DNA of 64,000 nt from positions 1-64,000 of the IMG/VR virus record IMGVR_UViG_3300023115_001620. One strand, given 5' to 3'. The translations under genes and the position numbers were made by a program. Source of the DNA: a virus. The notes below the pieces were generated by a model, which worked only from the letters and a program-made list of their open reading frames with translations, was not told where the DNA came from and did not search any database. This document shows, piece after piece, positions 47,725 through 55,363 of this stretch (position 1 is its first letter; every line of letters starts with the position of its first letter).

Positions 47725-49082
47725 GATAGATCACCTTGTTCTAAAGATTCTGCATACTTAGCAGCAAACTTCTCGCCGTGCTTTTCTATCCATTTTTTAA
47801 GTACAACTGCACCTAAGATAAGTGTTACAGCCATTGCAATAGTAAACTTGTTGTCGATAAGCATTTGTGTTGCTTCTTCGCCAATTTTATCTGTAACCCA
47901 TTCCCATCCTTCACTTATGGCAATTGCTGCTGCGCTACCACCTATGATATATTTTGCAAATTTCTTTAACAACCATTTTAATACAGGCCACGCACCTCTT
48001 ACAGCAATCCAACGAAGTATCCACATAACTGCTGCACCCACTGCTGGTGCAATTTCATCTAGTTGTTGTTCTTCTTTGACGTATTTTTCTTTTTTCTTTT
48101 CTTCGCCTTTGGTAAGTTCACGTTCTATTGTAGATAATGCCTCTTGTATATCCTCTTTGGAAACAACAAATCGTTTTCCTTTAGATGTTATTTGTTTACC
48201 AGCAATATATTTTAATAAAGCAGAAAGGTTTTCAACACTATCCTCTCTGTTTACGTAATCTTGGATCTGATCTTTGATATATTTTACCAAAGCCTGTTTG
48301 TCTAAAACTAAATCTGCTTCTGCTGTTACTAATTCTTTTTTAGACTTCCATGCATCCTTGTCGCCTTTTGCAGCAGCTTTTCTTCTCGCTGCTATTCTAT
48401 CTCTGATGCTACTTGGTTCGTCGAATTTTTCTTTTTTCTTTTTAATTGTAGCTCTTTTAGCTCTACTTGGAATACCAAAAGCCATTATTTCTTCTACAGG
48501 CTCAGTAATACCCATGCCTTTGCGTACAGCATCAAACATAGTTTTGGCTAGTTTAGGATTTGGTACGCCTTTTGCAAATGCTTCTATGTCCCCTGAAGCT
48601 GCTGCTACACGCATTTTGCTTGCACTCATACCGCTTACATCATCTGCATCTGGATCACGTTCTCCTGCACTTGCTACTTTGATTGAATTAAATTTAAACG
48701 GAACTTTTCCTGATTTGTCTGGTTGACCGTTGTATGTATTGAACAGTTTTTGGAAACCATCTACACGATCTGAACCTGCAATAAAAATTACATCAGTGTA
48801 ACCTAAACTTTGTAGCATTTCTAATGCTTGAACTGGTGTACGTACACTTTGATGTCCTATGTTTATTCCAGGAAAAAATTGTTTTGCGAACTTTAGTTTT
48901 GTTGGAAAGTCTAAAGGATCTGTTTTAGGTTTTTGGCTTTGAGATAAGAAAAGATAGTGGTCTCCTTCAAAAGACTCTATTGTACTAACTAACTTTGCAT
49001 GACCTACAGTGGGAGGATTCAGCCTACCAAAAGCTAGAACTGCTGTTTTTTTCGTTTCTTCAAACAGTTCCCGTAGTAGCAT
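47712..49082 (-). CDS. Nucleotidyltransferase-domain protein with membrane tail
   Basis: 456 residues. FGRLNPPTVGHAKLV (HxGH-like PTVGH) and VSGMSASKMRVAAASGD (the ISGT/S..R motif) identify an adenylyl-/cytidylyltransferase fold in residues 10-180. A charged middle follows. The C-terminus has hydrophobic stretches (VGAAVMWILRWIAVRGAWPV, IIGGSAAAIAISEG and TIAMAVTLILGAVVLKKWIE). The first residues MLLRELFEE parallel MRIRDLLED of the ParB-like protein. It may be virion-packaged; enzyme substrate unknown. Confidence 0.6.
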   Translation of the reverse strand: MLLRELFEETKKTAVLAFGRLNPPTVGHAKLVSTIESFEGDHYLFLSQSQKPKTDPLDFPTKLKFAKQFFPGINIGHQSVRTPVQALEMLQSLGYTDVIFIAGSDRVDGFQKLFNTYNGQPDKSGKVPFKFNSIKVASAGERDPDADDVSGMSASKMRVAAASGDIEAFAKGVPNPKLAKTMFDAVRKGMGITEPVEEIMAFGIPSRAKRATIKKKKEKFDEPSSIRDRIAARRKAAAKGDKDAWKSKKELVTAEADLVLDKQALVKYIKDQIQDYVNREDSVENLSALLKYIAGKQITSKGKRFVVSKEDIQEALSTIERELTKGEEKKKEKYVKEEQQLDEIAPAVGAAVMWILRWIAVRGAWPVLKWLLKKFAKYIIGGSAAAIAISEGWEWVTDKIGEEATQMLIDNKFTIAMAVTLILGAVVLKKWIEKHGEKFAAKYAESLEQGDLSWMN

Positions 49083-49429
49083 TAGTATGCTCCGTCTTTG
49101 ATTTGTTTCATCTCTTCAGAAAACAATTTTTTGACTAAAGCTTCTTTATCTTCATCCTTAAATATATTTTCAGATCTGCCAAGCTTGTATTCTTTGCAAT
49201 ACGATTCAATACCCCTATTGACACAGTCACCCATGCATTTTGATGCATTTACCTTTTGGTTTTTCTTATACATTTCCTGCATTTTTATTACAGCAGGAAA
49301 GAAATGTTTTCTATAAAACATAGGATCATTGCGCATATAGATAGCACAGTCGTCTACAGGACTGAAAGGCATTTTCTTATCAACTGCTTTTGCAAATTCT
49401 ACAAGTTTTACCATTTGCGGCAACTCCAA
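49082..49429 (-). CDS. Conserved phage protein
   Basis: 115 residues, helical. PFSPVDDCAIYMRNDPMFYR, FFPAVIKMQEM and KCMGDCVNRGIESYCKEY with four conserved-looking Cys. Regular small gene of marine T4-like phages, function unknown. Overlaps the upstream gene by 22 bases and shares its last base with the next start. Confidence 0.5.
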   Translation of the reverse strand: MELPQMVKLVEFAKAVDKKMPFSPVDDCAIYMRNDPMFYRKHFFPAVIKMQEMYKKNQKVNASKCMGDCVNRGIESYCKEYKLGRSENIFKDEDKEALVKKLFSEEMKQIKDGAY

Positions 49430-49971
49430 TATCTTGCCTTTGTTCTTGGACCTGGGTTATCGCAGTTGTGTCTTGCACGGAATGAACGTCTACGTGCCGG
49501 GTTTGATTTTTTAATCTTCATGTTAGGATCACCAAAGTTAACTTTTTTAACATTCTTAGTCTTTGGGTCTTTAACATATACTTTAAACTTTTTAACATCG
49601 CCACGCATAGGCTTGCCTAGTGGAACTTTACGGCCTTGGTATTCTGCTTCATCGATTTCATCTTCGTTAAACCACATTACACCGTACTCTAAGAAAAAGT
49701 CATCACCGTCGTAAGTTTCCTCTACAATGTCTTCCCCTAAATCTGTTGAAATTTCAATATCAAAGTCATCATAACCTTGTTCAAACATATAATTTGCTAA
49801 ACGATTTGCGTATTCGTCTGCTTCTTCTTCATCTAATTGGCGGGGGAGTGCTATTTCGTATACTGTAGCACCTTGCTCAGTTTCGTAAATTTCTTGTTCT
49901 GCAAAGATGCTTTCGTCTAATAGTTGCGCACCTTCTTGTTTTTCCATTACTACTCTTACAAAATGTTCCAT
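49408..49971 (-). CDS. Conserved phage protein with Cys/Arg-rich end module
   Basis: 187 residues. Acidic N-terminal domain (EEEADEYANRLANYMFEQGY) and a basic C-terminal module (VYVKDPKTKNVKKVNFGDPN, then SFRARHNCDNPGPRTKARYW and SCRKW) that occurs at the ends of unrelated marine phage proteins. AAGG gives the start. Probably virion or assembly related; function unknown. Confidence 0.55.
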   Translation of the reverse strand: MEHFVRVVMEKQEGAQLLDESIFAEQEIYETEQGATVYEIALPRQLDEEEADEYANRLANYMFEQGYDDFDIEISTDLGEDIVEETYDGDDFFLEYGVMWFNEDEIDEAEYQGRKVPLGKPMRGDVKKFKVYVKDPKTKNVKKVNFGDPNMKIKKSNPARRRSFRARHNCDNPGPRTKARYWSCRKW

Positions 49972-49980
49972 GATTTTACC

Positions 49981-50325
49981 TTAATGATTCAAAACAACAC
50001 TATCTAAGGTGCCGTCTGTCCAATTCATAATCTTTGCTCTAAGCCAAACATAATTGCCTGTTACACTTTTAATTTGACTATCTGTCTCTTGTTCAGCAAC
50101 AAGTGATAATACAGAAAACCAATCAGCGCCAGTTGGGTCAATCGCCAACGTTGCTTCTATAACTAATGTTCCGGTAAAGCCTGTATAACTATATTGAAGA
50201 GTATGTAGACCATCAGAGCGTCCATAATAGCCGTCTCCTTTGTATTTCTCTCCTGTGACACTTTCAATTGTGCTATCACCTGGATGAGTGTTGGTTGTTA
50301 AAATTGTTTCACTAGTTGCTGCCAT
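49981..50325 (-). CDS. Probable structural protein, beta-rich
   Basis: 114 residues. Ser/Thr/Gly-rich beta-type sequence (HTLQYSYTGFTGTLVIEATL, NYVWLRAKIMNWTDGTLDSV) like small neck or fibre-associated virion proteins. No Shine-Dalgarno; a GATAAATA motif ends exactly 5 bases before the ATG, so the mRNA may be leaderless. Confidence 0.5.
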   Translation of the reverse strand: MAATSETILTTNTHPGDSTIESVTGEKYKGDGYYGRSDGLHTLQYSYTGFTGTLVIEATLAIDPTGADWFSVLSLVAEQETDSQIKSVTGNYVWLRAKIMNWTDGTLDSVVLNH

Positions 50326-50326
50326 A

Positions 50327-50983
50327 CTAATATTTATCTAATTCTTGTTTCCAAACCAGTTTTTCAATTTTACGTATATTGTCACCGCATATCAATGTAA
50401 CTAATTGTAAAACTTTTTCATCTCTTACATAGAAATAGAGTCCATTTGCATAGCCAGAATTCAATAATGTTTCTAATGCAATTTTACCAACTTTGCTTTT
50501 ATCTTTATTGTTTTCTAACCACATGCCTAGTTCTTTAGATGCTTTTTTTCTGCCCAAAATACATCGAATAGAATATTTTGGCTTGTTACTAACAATAACA
50601 GTATGATCATTGCTTAACAAAAATTCTTTATCTTGCACACGAGGCTCAAAAAATTCTACATCTTTAGTTCTAAGCTTTCCGCCTAAACTAGTTAATAGGT
50701 TTTTGTTGTTAGAATATAGTATTAAACTATGACATGCACCTACTCTTACTAATACTTGGTCAGTGTTGGCTTTTAAATGATTGTAAATATCATTTGCATC
50801 AAAGAAATCGTTATTTGTAACCGGCAAATCAGTACGAAACAGAGTACGTTTTAAGGGTATACCGTTTTCATAGTCTGCATAAAGTCGATCTAAATGAGAA
50901 CGTGCATGACTTAAATCCCCTTTTTTCTGTAATTCTGTGCGAAAAATAGAGTTAAGGGAATTATGCAGTACAAGTTTGTACAA
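50327..50983 (-). CDS. Conserved hypothetical protein (non-ATG start)
   Basis: 218 residues read from TTG 50983; the frame stays open a little further upstream (HYGKY), so the true start is uncertain. VLVRVGACHSLILYSNN and YSIRCILGRKKASKELGMWL are distinctive. Basic, mixed alpha/beta. Function unknown. Confidence 0.45.
   Translation of the reverse strand: MYKLVLHNSLNSIFRTELQKKGDLSHARSHLDRLYADYENGIPLKRTLFRTDLPVTNNDFFDANDIYNHLKANTDQVLVRVGACHSLILYSNNKNLLTSLGGKLRTKDVEFFEPRVQDKEFLLSNDHTVIVSNKPKYSIRCILGRKKASKELGMWLENNKDKSKVGKIALETLLNSGYANGLYFYVRDEKVLQLVTLICGDNIRKIEKLVWKQELDKY
50331..50338 (-). promoter_or_regulatory. Late-type motif GATAAATA five bases before a start codon
   Basis: Minus-strand GATAAATA ends 5 bases before the ATG at 50325. 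With T4 late-promoter spacing, the first transcribed base would be the A of the ATG. Confidence 0.4.
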
Positions 50984-51011
50984 ATACTTTCCATAGTGAA
51001 GCTTATTTGAT

Positions 51012-53252
51012 TCACGCTGTTTCAGCTTCTTTCTCCTCTACAGAACTTGTACGGAGTGTAATTTTATCATCGTAATCAATTGTTAATTTACCACCATTTT
51101 GTAAGTCACCAAAAAGTATTTGTCTACTTAAAGGACGTTTAATTTCTTTATCAATTACACGCTGTAAAGGACGGGCGCCATTTTTTGGATCAAAGCCTTT
51201 GTCTACTAAGTAATCAAGTGCTTCGTCAGTTATTTTAATTTCAATATTTTTGTCTGACACCATGTTCTTTAGTTCTACTAGGAACTTGCCAACAATTTTC
51301 ATCATAACTTCTTTGCCCAACTTAGCAAATGTTATAATACCGTCTAGTCGATTTCTAAATTCAGGAGCAAAAAACCTCTTAATTTCAGTATCTTCATAAT
51401 CATAATCACTTTGGCTTTCAAAACCTATAGAATTTTTCTCTGCTTGAGCAGCACCTAGGTTAGTTGTAAGGATAAGTGTACAGTTGCGAGCATCTGCTTC
51501 TTTACCGTTTGATCCTGTGACTTTTCCGTTATCCATTACTTGTAACAAAATTTGAGATACATCTGGGTGTGCTTTTTCTATCTCGTCTAATAATAAAACA
51601 CAGTTAGGATATTCTTGTAATTTTGTAATTAATTGGCCTGCATTGTCTTCGTGACCAACGTAACCCGGAGGTGAACCAATTAGTTTAGCAACTGAATGTT
51701 TCTCCATGTATTCACTCATGTCAAAGCGCACAAGTTGTACACCAAGATTTTTAGCAAGTTGTTTTGCTGTTTCTGTTTTACCTGTACCTGTTGGACCCAT
51801 AAACACAAATGCGCCAATTGGCTTATCGTCTGGTTTTAAACCTGCTTGGCTTACAAGAATTTTATCAACAATACCTTCAATTGCTTCATCTTGACCATAG
51901 ACAACTTTCTTAAGATTGTCTTCTAGATTTTTTAAATTTTCTGTTTCACGTTGTGCAACCTGTTCTTCAGGAAGATTCAACATTTTAGATAGCTCATATT
52001 GAATGTTTTCTTCTGTAACAACTTTGTTTTCAGTTTGATCATTTACTTTAAAACGTGAACAAGCTACATCTATTAAATCAATTGCCTTATCAGGTAATTT
52101 TTTATCAGTTTGATATTTTACACTTAACTTTACTGCTGCTTCTATAGCAGAATCTGTAATAGTTGTTGCATGATAATCTTCATAATACTTTTTGATACCT
52201 TGTAAGATATCTTTTGTGGTTTCTGAACTTGGCTCACTGATAACAACACGTTGGAATCTGCGCATTAATGCACGATCCTTTTCAAAATACTTGCGATATT
52301 CTTCCCAAGTAGTGGATGCAACAACTTTTAAGTCACCTTTTGTTAATGCAGGCTTCAACATGTTAGCAAGGTCGTTGGAACTGCCACTACCGGCAGCGCC
52401 AGCACCGTTCATCATATGTGCTTCATCAACAAACATGATTGTTTTACCTTGTTTTGTAAGTGCCTGTAGTACAAGTTTAAACCGTTCTTCAAAATCACCG
52501 CGATACTTTGAACCTGCAAGCATACTGCCAATATCAAGATTATAAACTTTGTACTCTTTTAAGAACTCCGGTACATTGTCATTGACAATGTTAAATGCAA
52601 GTCCTTCTGCAATAGCAGTTTTACCTACACCAGGGTCGCCTACCATTAGTACATTGTTTTTGCTTCTACGTCCAAGTGCAAGAGCAAGGCTTTCTAATTC
52701 TTCTGAGCGTCCAATAATAGGATCAACTTTGCCTTTTTTCACTTCAGCGTTCAAATCTGTTGTAAAGTTTTTAAGGGCTCTACGTGCTTCGCTCGGCAAT
52801 TCTTCGTCTTCTAATTCATCCATAGTTTCGTCGACAAATGCGCTTAAACTTGCTTTATCAATGCCGCCTTTGTTCAGATAGAACACACTTACACATTTTT
52901 TCTCGTGTAAAACACTTAACACGACATCTGTAAGTTCAATAGTAGTCCTACCTGCAAACAAAACTTGGGTAAAGCCTCTGTTTAACACTCTTTCAACTGT
53001 AGAAGTTTTCTTAGGTTTATACTTTACCATATCTGTTTTAATATCGTCTAGTTCATTCTTGAGATAATGCTCAAGATTAGACTTGATATACTGAATATCA
53101 GCTCCAAAAGTTTCTAATAATTTACAGAAATTTTCGCTACAAAAAATTGCATACACAAGATGTTCTACAGTCACGTATTCATGCTGTAATTTTTTTGCAT
53201 CTTTAACTGCTTTATCAAATATTGCTTGTAGCTCTTTACTTGGTTCTACCAT
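51012..53252 (-). CDS. clpA: ClpA-like AAA+ unfoldase
   Basis: 746 residues from ATG 53252 (a GTG at 53264 is less likely, as AAAAGG lies against it). N-terminal Clp N-domain (HEYVTVEHLVYAIF), first AAA+ module with GDPGVGKTAIAEG, second with GPTGTGKTETAKQ and MDNGKVTGSNGK. The loop NSIGFES in the second module matches the IG[FL] loop by which ClpA and ClpX dock on ClpP, so it may feed proteins to the host ClpP protease. No ClpP gene is in the window. Followed upstream by dnaJ-like. Confidence 0.9.
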   Translation of the reverse strand: MVEPSKELQAIFDKAVKDAKKLQHEYVTVEHLVYAIFCSENFCKLLETFGADIQYIKSNLEHYLKNELDDIKTDMVKYKPKKTSTVERVLNRGFTQVLFAGRTTIELTDVVLSVLHEKKCVSVFYLNKGGIDKASLSAFVDETMDELEDEELPSEARRALKNFTTDLNAEVKKGKVDPIIGRSEELESLALALGRRSKNNVLMVGDPGVGKTAIAEGLAFNIVNDNVPEFLKEYKVYNLDIGSMLAGSKYRGDFEERFKLVLQALTKQGKTIMFVDEAHMMNGAGAAGSGSSNDLANMLKPALTKGDLKVVASTTWEEYRKYFEKDRALMRRFQRVVISEPSSETTKDILQGIKKYYEDYHATTITDSAIEAAVKLSVKYQTDKKLPDKAIDLIDVACSRFKVNDQTENKVVTEENIQYELSKMLNLPEEQVAQRETENLKNLEDNLKKVVYGQDEAIEGIVDKILVSQAGLKPDDKPIGAFVFMGPTGTGKTETAKQLAKNLGVQLVRFDMSEYMEKHSVAKLIGSPPGYVGHEDNAGQLITKLQEYPNCVLLLDEIEKAHPDVSQILLQVMDNGKVTGSNGKEADARNCTLILTTNLGAAQAEKNSIGFESQSDYDYEDTEIKRFFAPEFRNRLDGIITFAKLGKEVMMKIVGKFLVELKNMVSDKNIEIKITDEALDYLVDKGFDPKNGARPLQRVIDKEIKRPLSRQILFGDLQNGGKLTIDYDDKITLRTSSVEEKEAETA

Positions 53253-53270
53253 AGATATATACACCTTTTA

Positions 53271-54095
53271 TTATTTGTAAATCTTCTTTTTAAGATCTTC
53301 TATTTCTCTTAAAATACTTTCGTCTTCTATATTTGGTATACTTGCATCAATTTCCACATACAAATTACCTCTTTTGCCTGTATTAATGTTTGGAATACCG
53401 TATCCTGGTATGTTGAAAACTTGTCCTGATTTTGTGCCTTTTGGAATTTTTAATCTAACTTGCTTACCGTCTAATGTATTCATTATTATAACACAACCTA
53501 GCAATAAGTCAAATACATTTGTTACCTTTTTGGTAATTAAATTGTCATTATCTCTTTCCCAGTTATGTTGTTTTTTAACTCTAATTTTTACATGCAAATC
53601 GCCTCTTGGATATTGATGATATCCGTCGTCTCCTAATCCCTGATATCTAACTGTATCTCCGTTTTTTGCCCCAGGAGGTATACTTACTGTTACTGTTTCT
53701 AGTTTACCTGTTCTAGTTTGGTATTGAATGATTGCATCTTTTCCTTTTAAAACATCTTGCAAACTTATTTCTGCTTTTACATGTATATCACTATTTCTAG
53801 GAGTCTTAACATTTGCAAACCCCTGGCCAAATATATGATCAAAGGGTGTTCCTGCAAAAGGGTTACCTCCATTTCTAAATTGATTTGCGTTAAATTGGAA
53901 GTCTGGACCAGGATTGTCGTAGGCAGAACGTTTATCCGAGTTACTTAGTATTTCGTATGCTTCTGTAACACGTTTAAATTCTTCTTGGTTGCCTCCTCTG
54001 TCAGGATGATGTTGCATTGCCTTACGTTTGAAGGCTTTTTTTATTTCATCCTGCGAAGCAGTCCTTTGAACACCTAAAATAGAATAATAGTCCAT
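53271..54095 (-). CDS. DnaJ/CbpA-like co-chaperone
   Basis: 274 residues. J domain at 1-65 with YYSILGVQRTASQDEIKKAF and HPDRGGNQEEFKRVTEAYEI including the HPD motif; a Gly/Phe-Asn linker; then two beta-barrel C-terminal domains (ISLQDVLKGKDAII, VSIPPGAKNGDTVRYQGLGD, LKIPKGTKSGQVFNIPGYGI). No CxxCxGxG zinc finger, so CbpA-type. It would stimulate host DnaK. A 10-bp inverted repeat and a GATAAGTA motif surround the start, and no ribosome site is visible. Confidence 0.9.
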   Translation of the reverse strand: MDYYSILGVQRTASQDEIKKAFKRKAMQHHPDRGGNQEEFKRVTEAYEILSNSDKRSAYDNPGPDFQFNANQFRNGGNPFAGTPFDHIFGQGFANVKTPRNSDIHVKAEISLQDVLKGKDAIIQYQTRTGKLETVTVSIPPGAKNGDTVRYQGLGDDGYHQYPRGDLHVKIRVKKQHNWERDNDNLITKKVTNVFDLLLGCVIIMNTLDGKQVRLKIPKGTKSGQVFNIPGYGIPNINTGKRGNLYVEIDASIPNIEDESILREIEDLKKKIYK

Positions 54096-54122
54096 ACAAT
54101 TACTTATCGCACGGACTATTAT
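54084..54122 (-). promoter_or_regulatory. 10-bp inverted repeat over the dnaJ start, with GATAAGTA between arms
   Basis: ATAATAGTCC (54084-54093 on plus) and GGACTATTAT (54113-54122) pair perfectly across 19 bases. The downstream arm covers codons 1-4 and the late-like motif GATAAGTA (54101-54108) lies between, 5 bases before the ATG. Confidence 0.5.
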
Positions 54123-54138
54123 GTACTATAAGTAGTGA

Positions 54139-54567
54139 TTACTTACCTTTAGCAGAATATGCATTAGCACCAAAGAATGCCATTACAATCGCTGCAACAG
54201 AAACAAAGTATGTCGCTGCCATTGATCCTAGCACAGTTGCAGAATTATCAAGATTGAAATAACTTGCTGCAACAACTGCAAATGGATATAATAACATACC
54301 AAACAGAGCAAACCATGCCATAGAACGCTGTGCATCACGCATAGCATCTTGGTCCTCTAGTTCTTTACGTTTGAATTCTAAATGCATCTCCATTTCTTGT
54401 TTTGAAATATGACCGTCACCGTTCATATCTGCACTTGCTGGCAATGCACCGTTATCAATAGTCATTTTTCTTTCATATGATATTTCGGGAGCCGGAGCAG
54501 GGGCAGGTGCCGCTGCTGGTTCAGCTGCTGGGGTGCTTTCTAGTTCTTCTGGTTTTTTACGTGGCAT
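54139..54567 (-). CDS. Membrane protein with EF-hand calcium-binding loop
   Basis: 142 residues. Pro/Ala-rich N-terminus, then DMNGDGHISKQE at about 47-58, a complete 12-residue EF-hand loop (D-x-N-x-D-G-x-I-x-x-x-E). A charged helix follows, and two transmembrane segments, SMAWFALFGMLLYPFAVVAA and TYFVSVAAIVMAFFGANAY. Shares one base with the gene before. Probably a Ca2+-responsive or Ca2+-stabilised envelope protein; role unknown. Confidence 0.65.
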   Translation of the reverse strand: MPRKKPEELESTPAAEPAAAPAPAPAPEISYERKMTIDNGALPASADMNGDGHISKQEMEMHLEFKRKELEDQDAMRDAQRSMAWFALFGMLLYPFAVVAASYFNLDNSATVLGSMAATYFVSVAAIVMAFFGANAYSAKGK

Positions 54568-54983
54568 TATTTTCCCTCCTTAATAAGTGTGTCGATCTTA
54601 TGCCCATTTTGTTCAATTTTTCTTTCATTTACTTCTGGTGTTGCATCAAAGATAATCTTTTCAATCTTTAATCCTGGTATTCTTTCGTTAGGTACATAGC
54701 GCCATATATAGTCGCCATCAAATTCACCACCTTTTTTGTGTATACCAAATACAGTTTCTGTATTACCTATTTTAACTATTAGTGCTCTTTCACCGTCTAG
54801 TATAACTTTGTCGCCTTCTTTGAATGCTGGATTCATTTTGAAAGCCATGCCCTTTGCTATTTTAGTTGCATAATCTTTAAACATTAGTGTTACAACTAAT
54901 GCAACTAATGCTGCAATAAAAGGTGTTGCTAATTCTGCTAATTCAAGTCCTACGCCTCCTGCACTCATTATTTCATTTTCCAC
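54567..54983 (-). CDS. Membrane protein with MscS-like beta domain
   Basis: 138 residues from GTG 54983 (GGAG 7 bases upstream); ATG 54968 is possible. One or two N-terminal hydrophobic segments (ATPFIAALVALVVTLMFKDY), then FKEGDKVILDGERALIVKIG and YIWRYVPNERI, which resemble the beta domain of MscS channels (F.vGD.i...g..G.V..I... PN..l). Much shorter than MscS (286), with too few helices for a full channel. Function unknown. Confidence 0.55.
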   Translation of the reverse strand: MENEIMSAGGVGLELAELATPFIAALVALVVTLMFKDYATKIAKGMAFKMNPAFKEGDKVILDGERALIVKIGNTETVFGIHKKGGEFDGDYIWRYVPNERIPGLKIEKIIFDATPEVNERKIEQNGHKIDTLIKEGK

Positions 54984-55335
54984 GTTTCTTCTCCAATGCT
55001 TTTAGTCTAGCATCTAGCTCAGGCCAAACTTCAAATTCATATAATTCTTTTGGAGGGTGACTATTAGTCTCTAGTTCACGTATACGTGCTTCTAGATCAT
55101 CAATTTTTTTAGTTACTTTTGGATATCTTTTGCGCCATGCCTCTGGATCGTCTTGAAGGAAGTCCCAACCAAAACGATCTACTAGACTATCTAGTAGTGC
55201 ATCAAATTTAGACATTAAGTATAATGCTGCGTGTGTGTTTCTAAACCACGCTAAAAATGCTGCGCCCAACAGCGATCCAGCTATTGCTGTGTAAATCCAC
55301 AGCGTATCGCCGAACATACGACTAATCATTTCCAT
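54973..55335 (-). CDS. Membrane protein with C-terminal coiled coil
   Basis: 120 residues. One hydrophobic segment, LWIYTAIAGSLLGAAFLAWF, then a soluble part with VTKKIDDLEARIRELETNSH and WPELDARLKALEKKRGK helices. GGAGGG gives the start. Known as a small conserved membrane protein in marine T4-like phages. Forms an operon with the two preceding-described membrane proteins at 54139 and 54567. Confidence 0.5.
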   Translation of the reverse strand: MEMISRMFGDTLWIYTAIAGSLLGAAFLAWFRNTHAALYLMSKFDALLDSLVDRFGWDFLQDDPEAWRKRYPKVTKKIDDLEARIRELETNSHPPKELYEFEVWPELDARLKALEKKRGK

Positions 55336-55354
55336 TAGCTACCCTCCGCTAATG

Positions 55355-55362
55355 TATTTATT
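55355..55362 (-). promoter_or_regulatory. T4-late-like promoter motif AATAAATA
   Basis: Minus-strand AATAAATA 19 bases before the ATG at 55335, likely driving the three membrane protein genes. Confidence 0.45.
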
Positions 55363-55363
55363 C

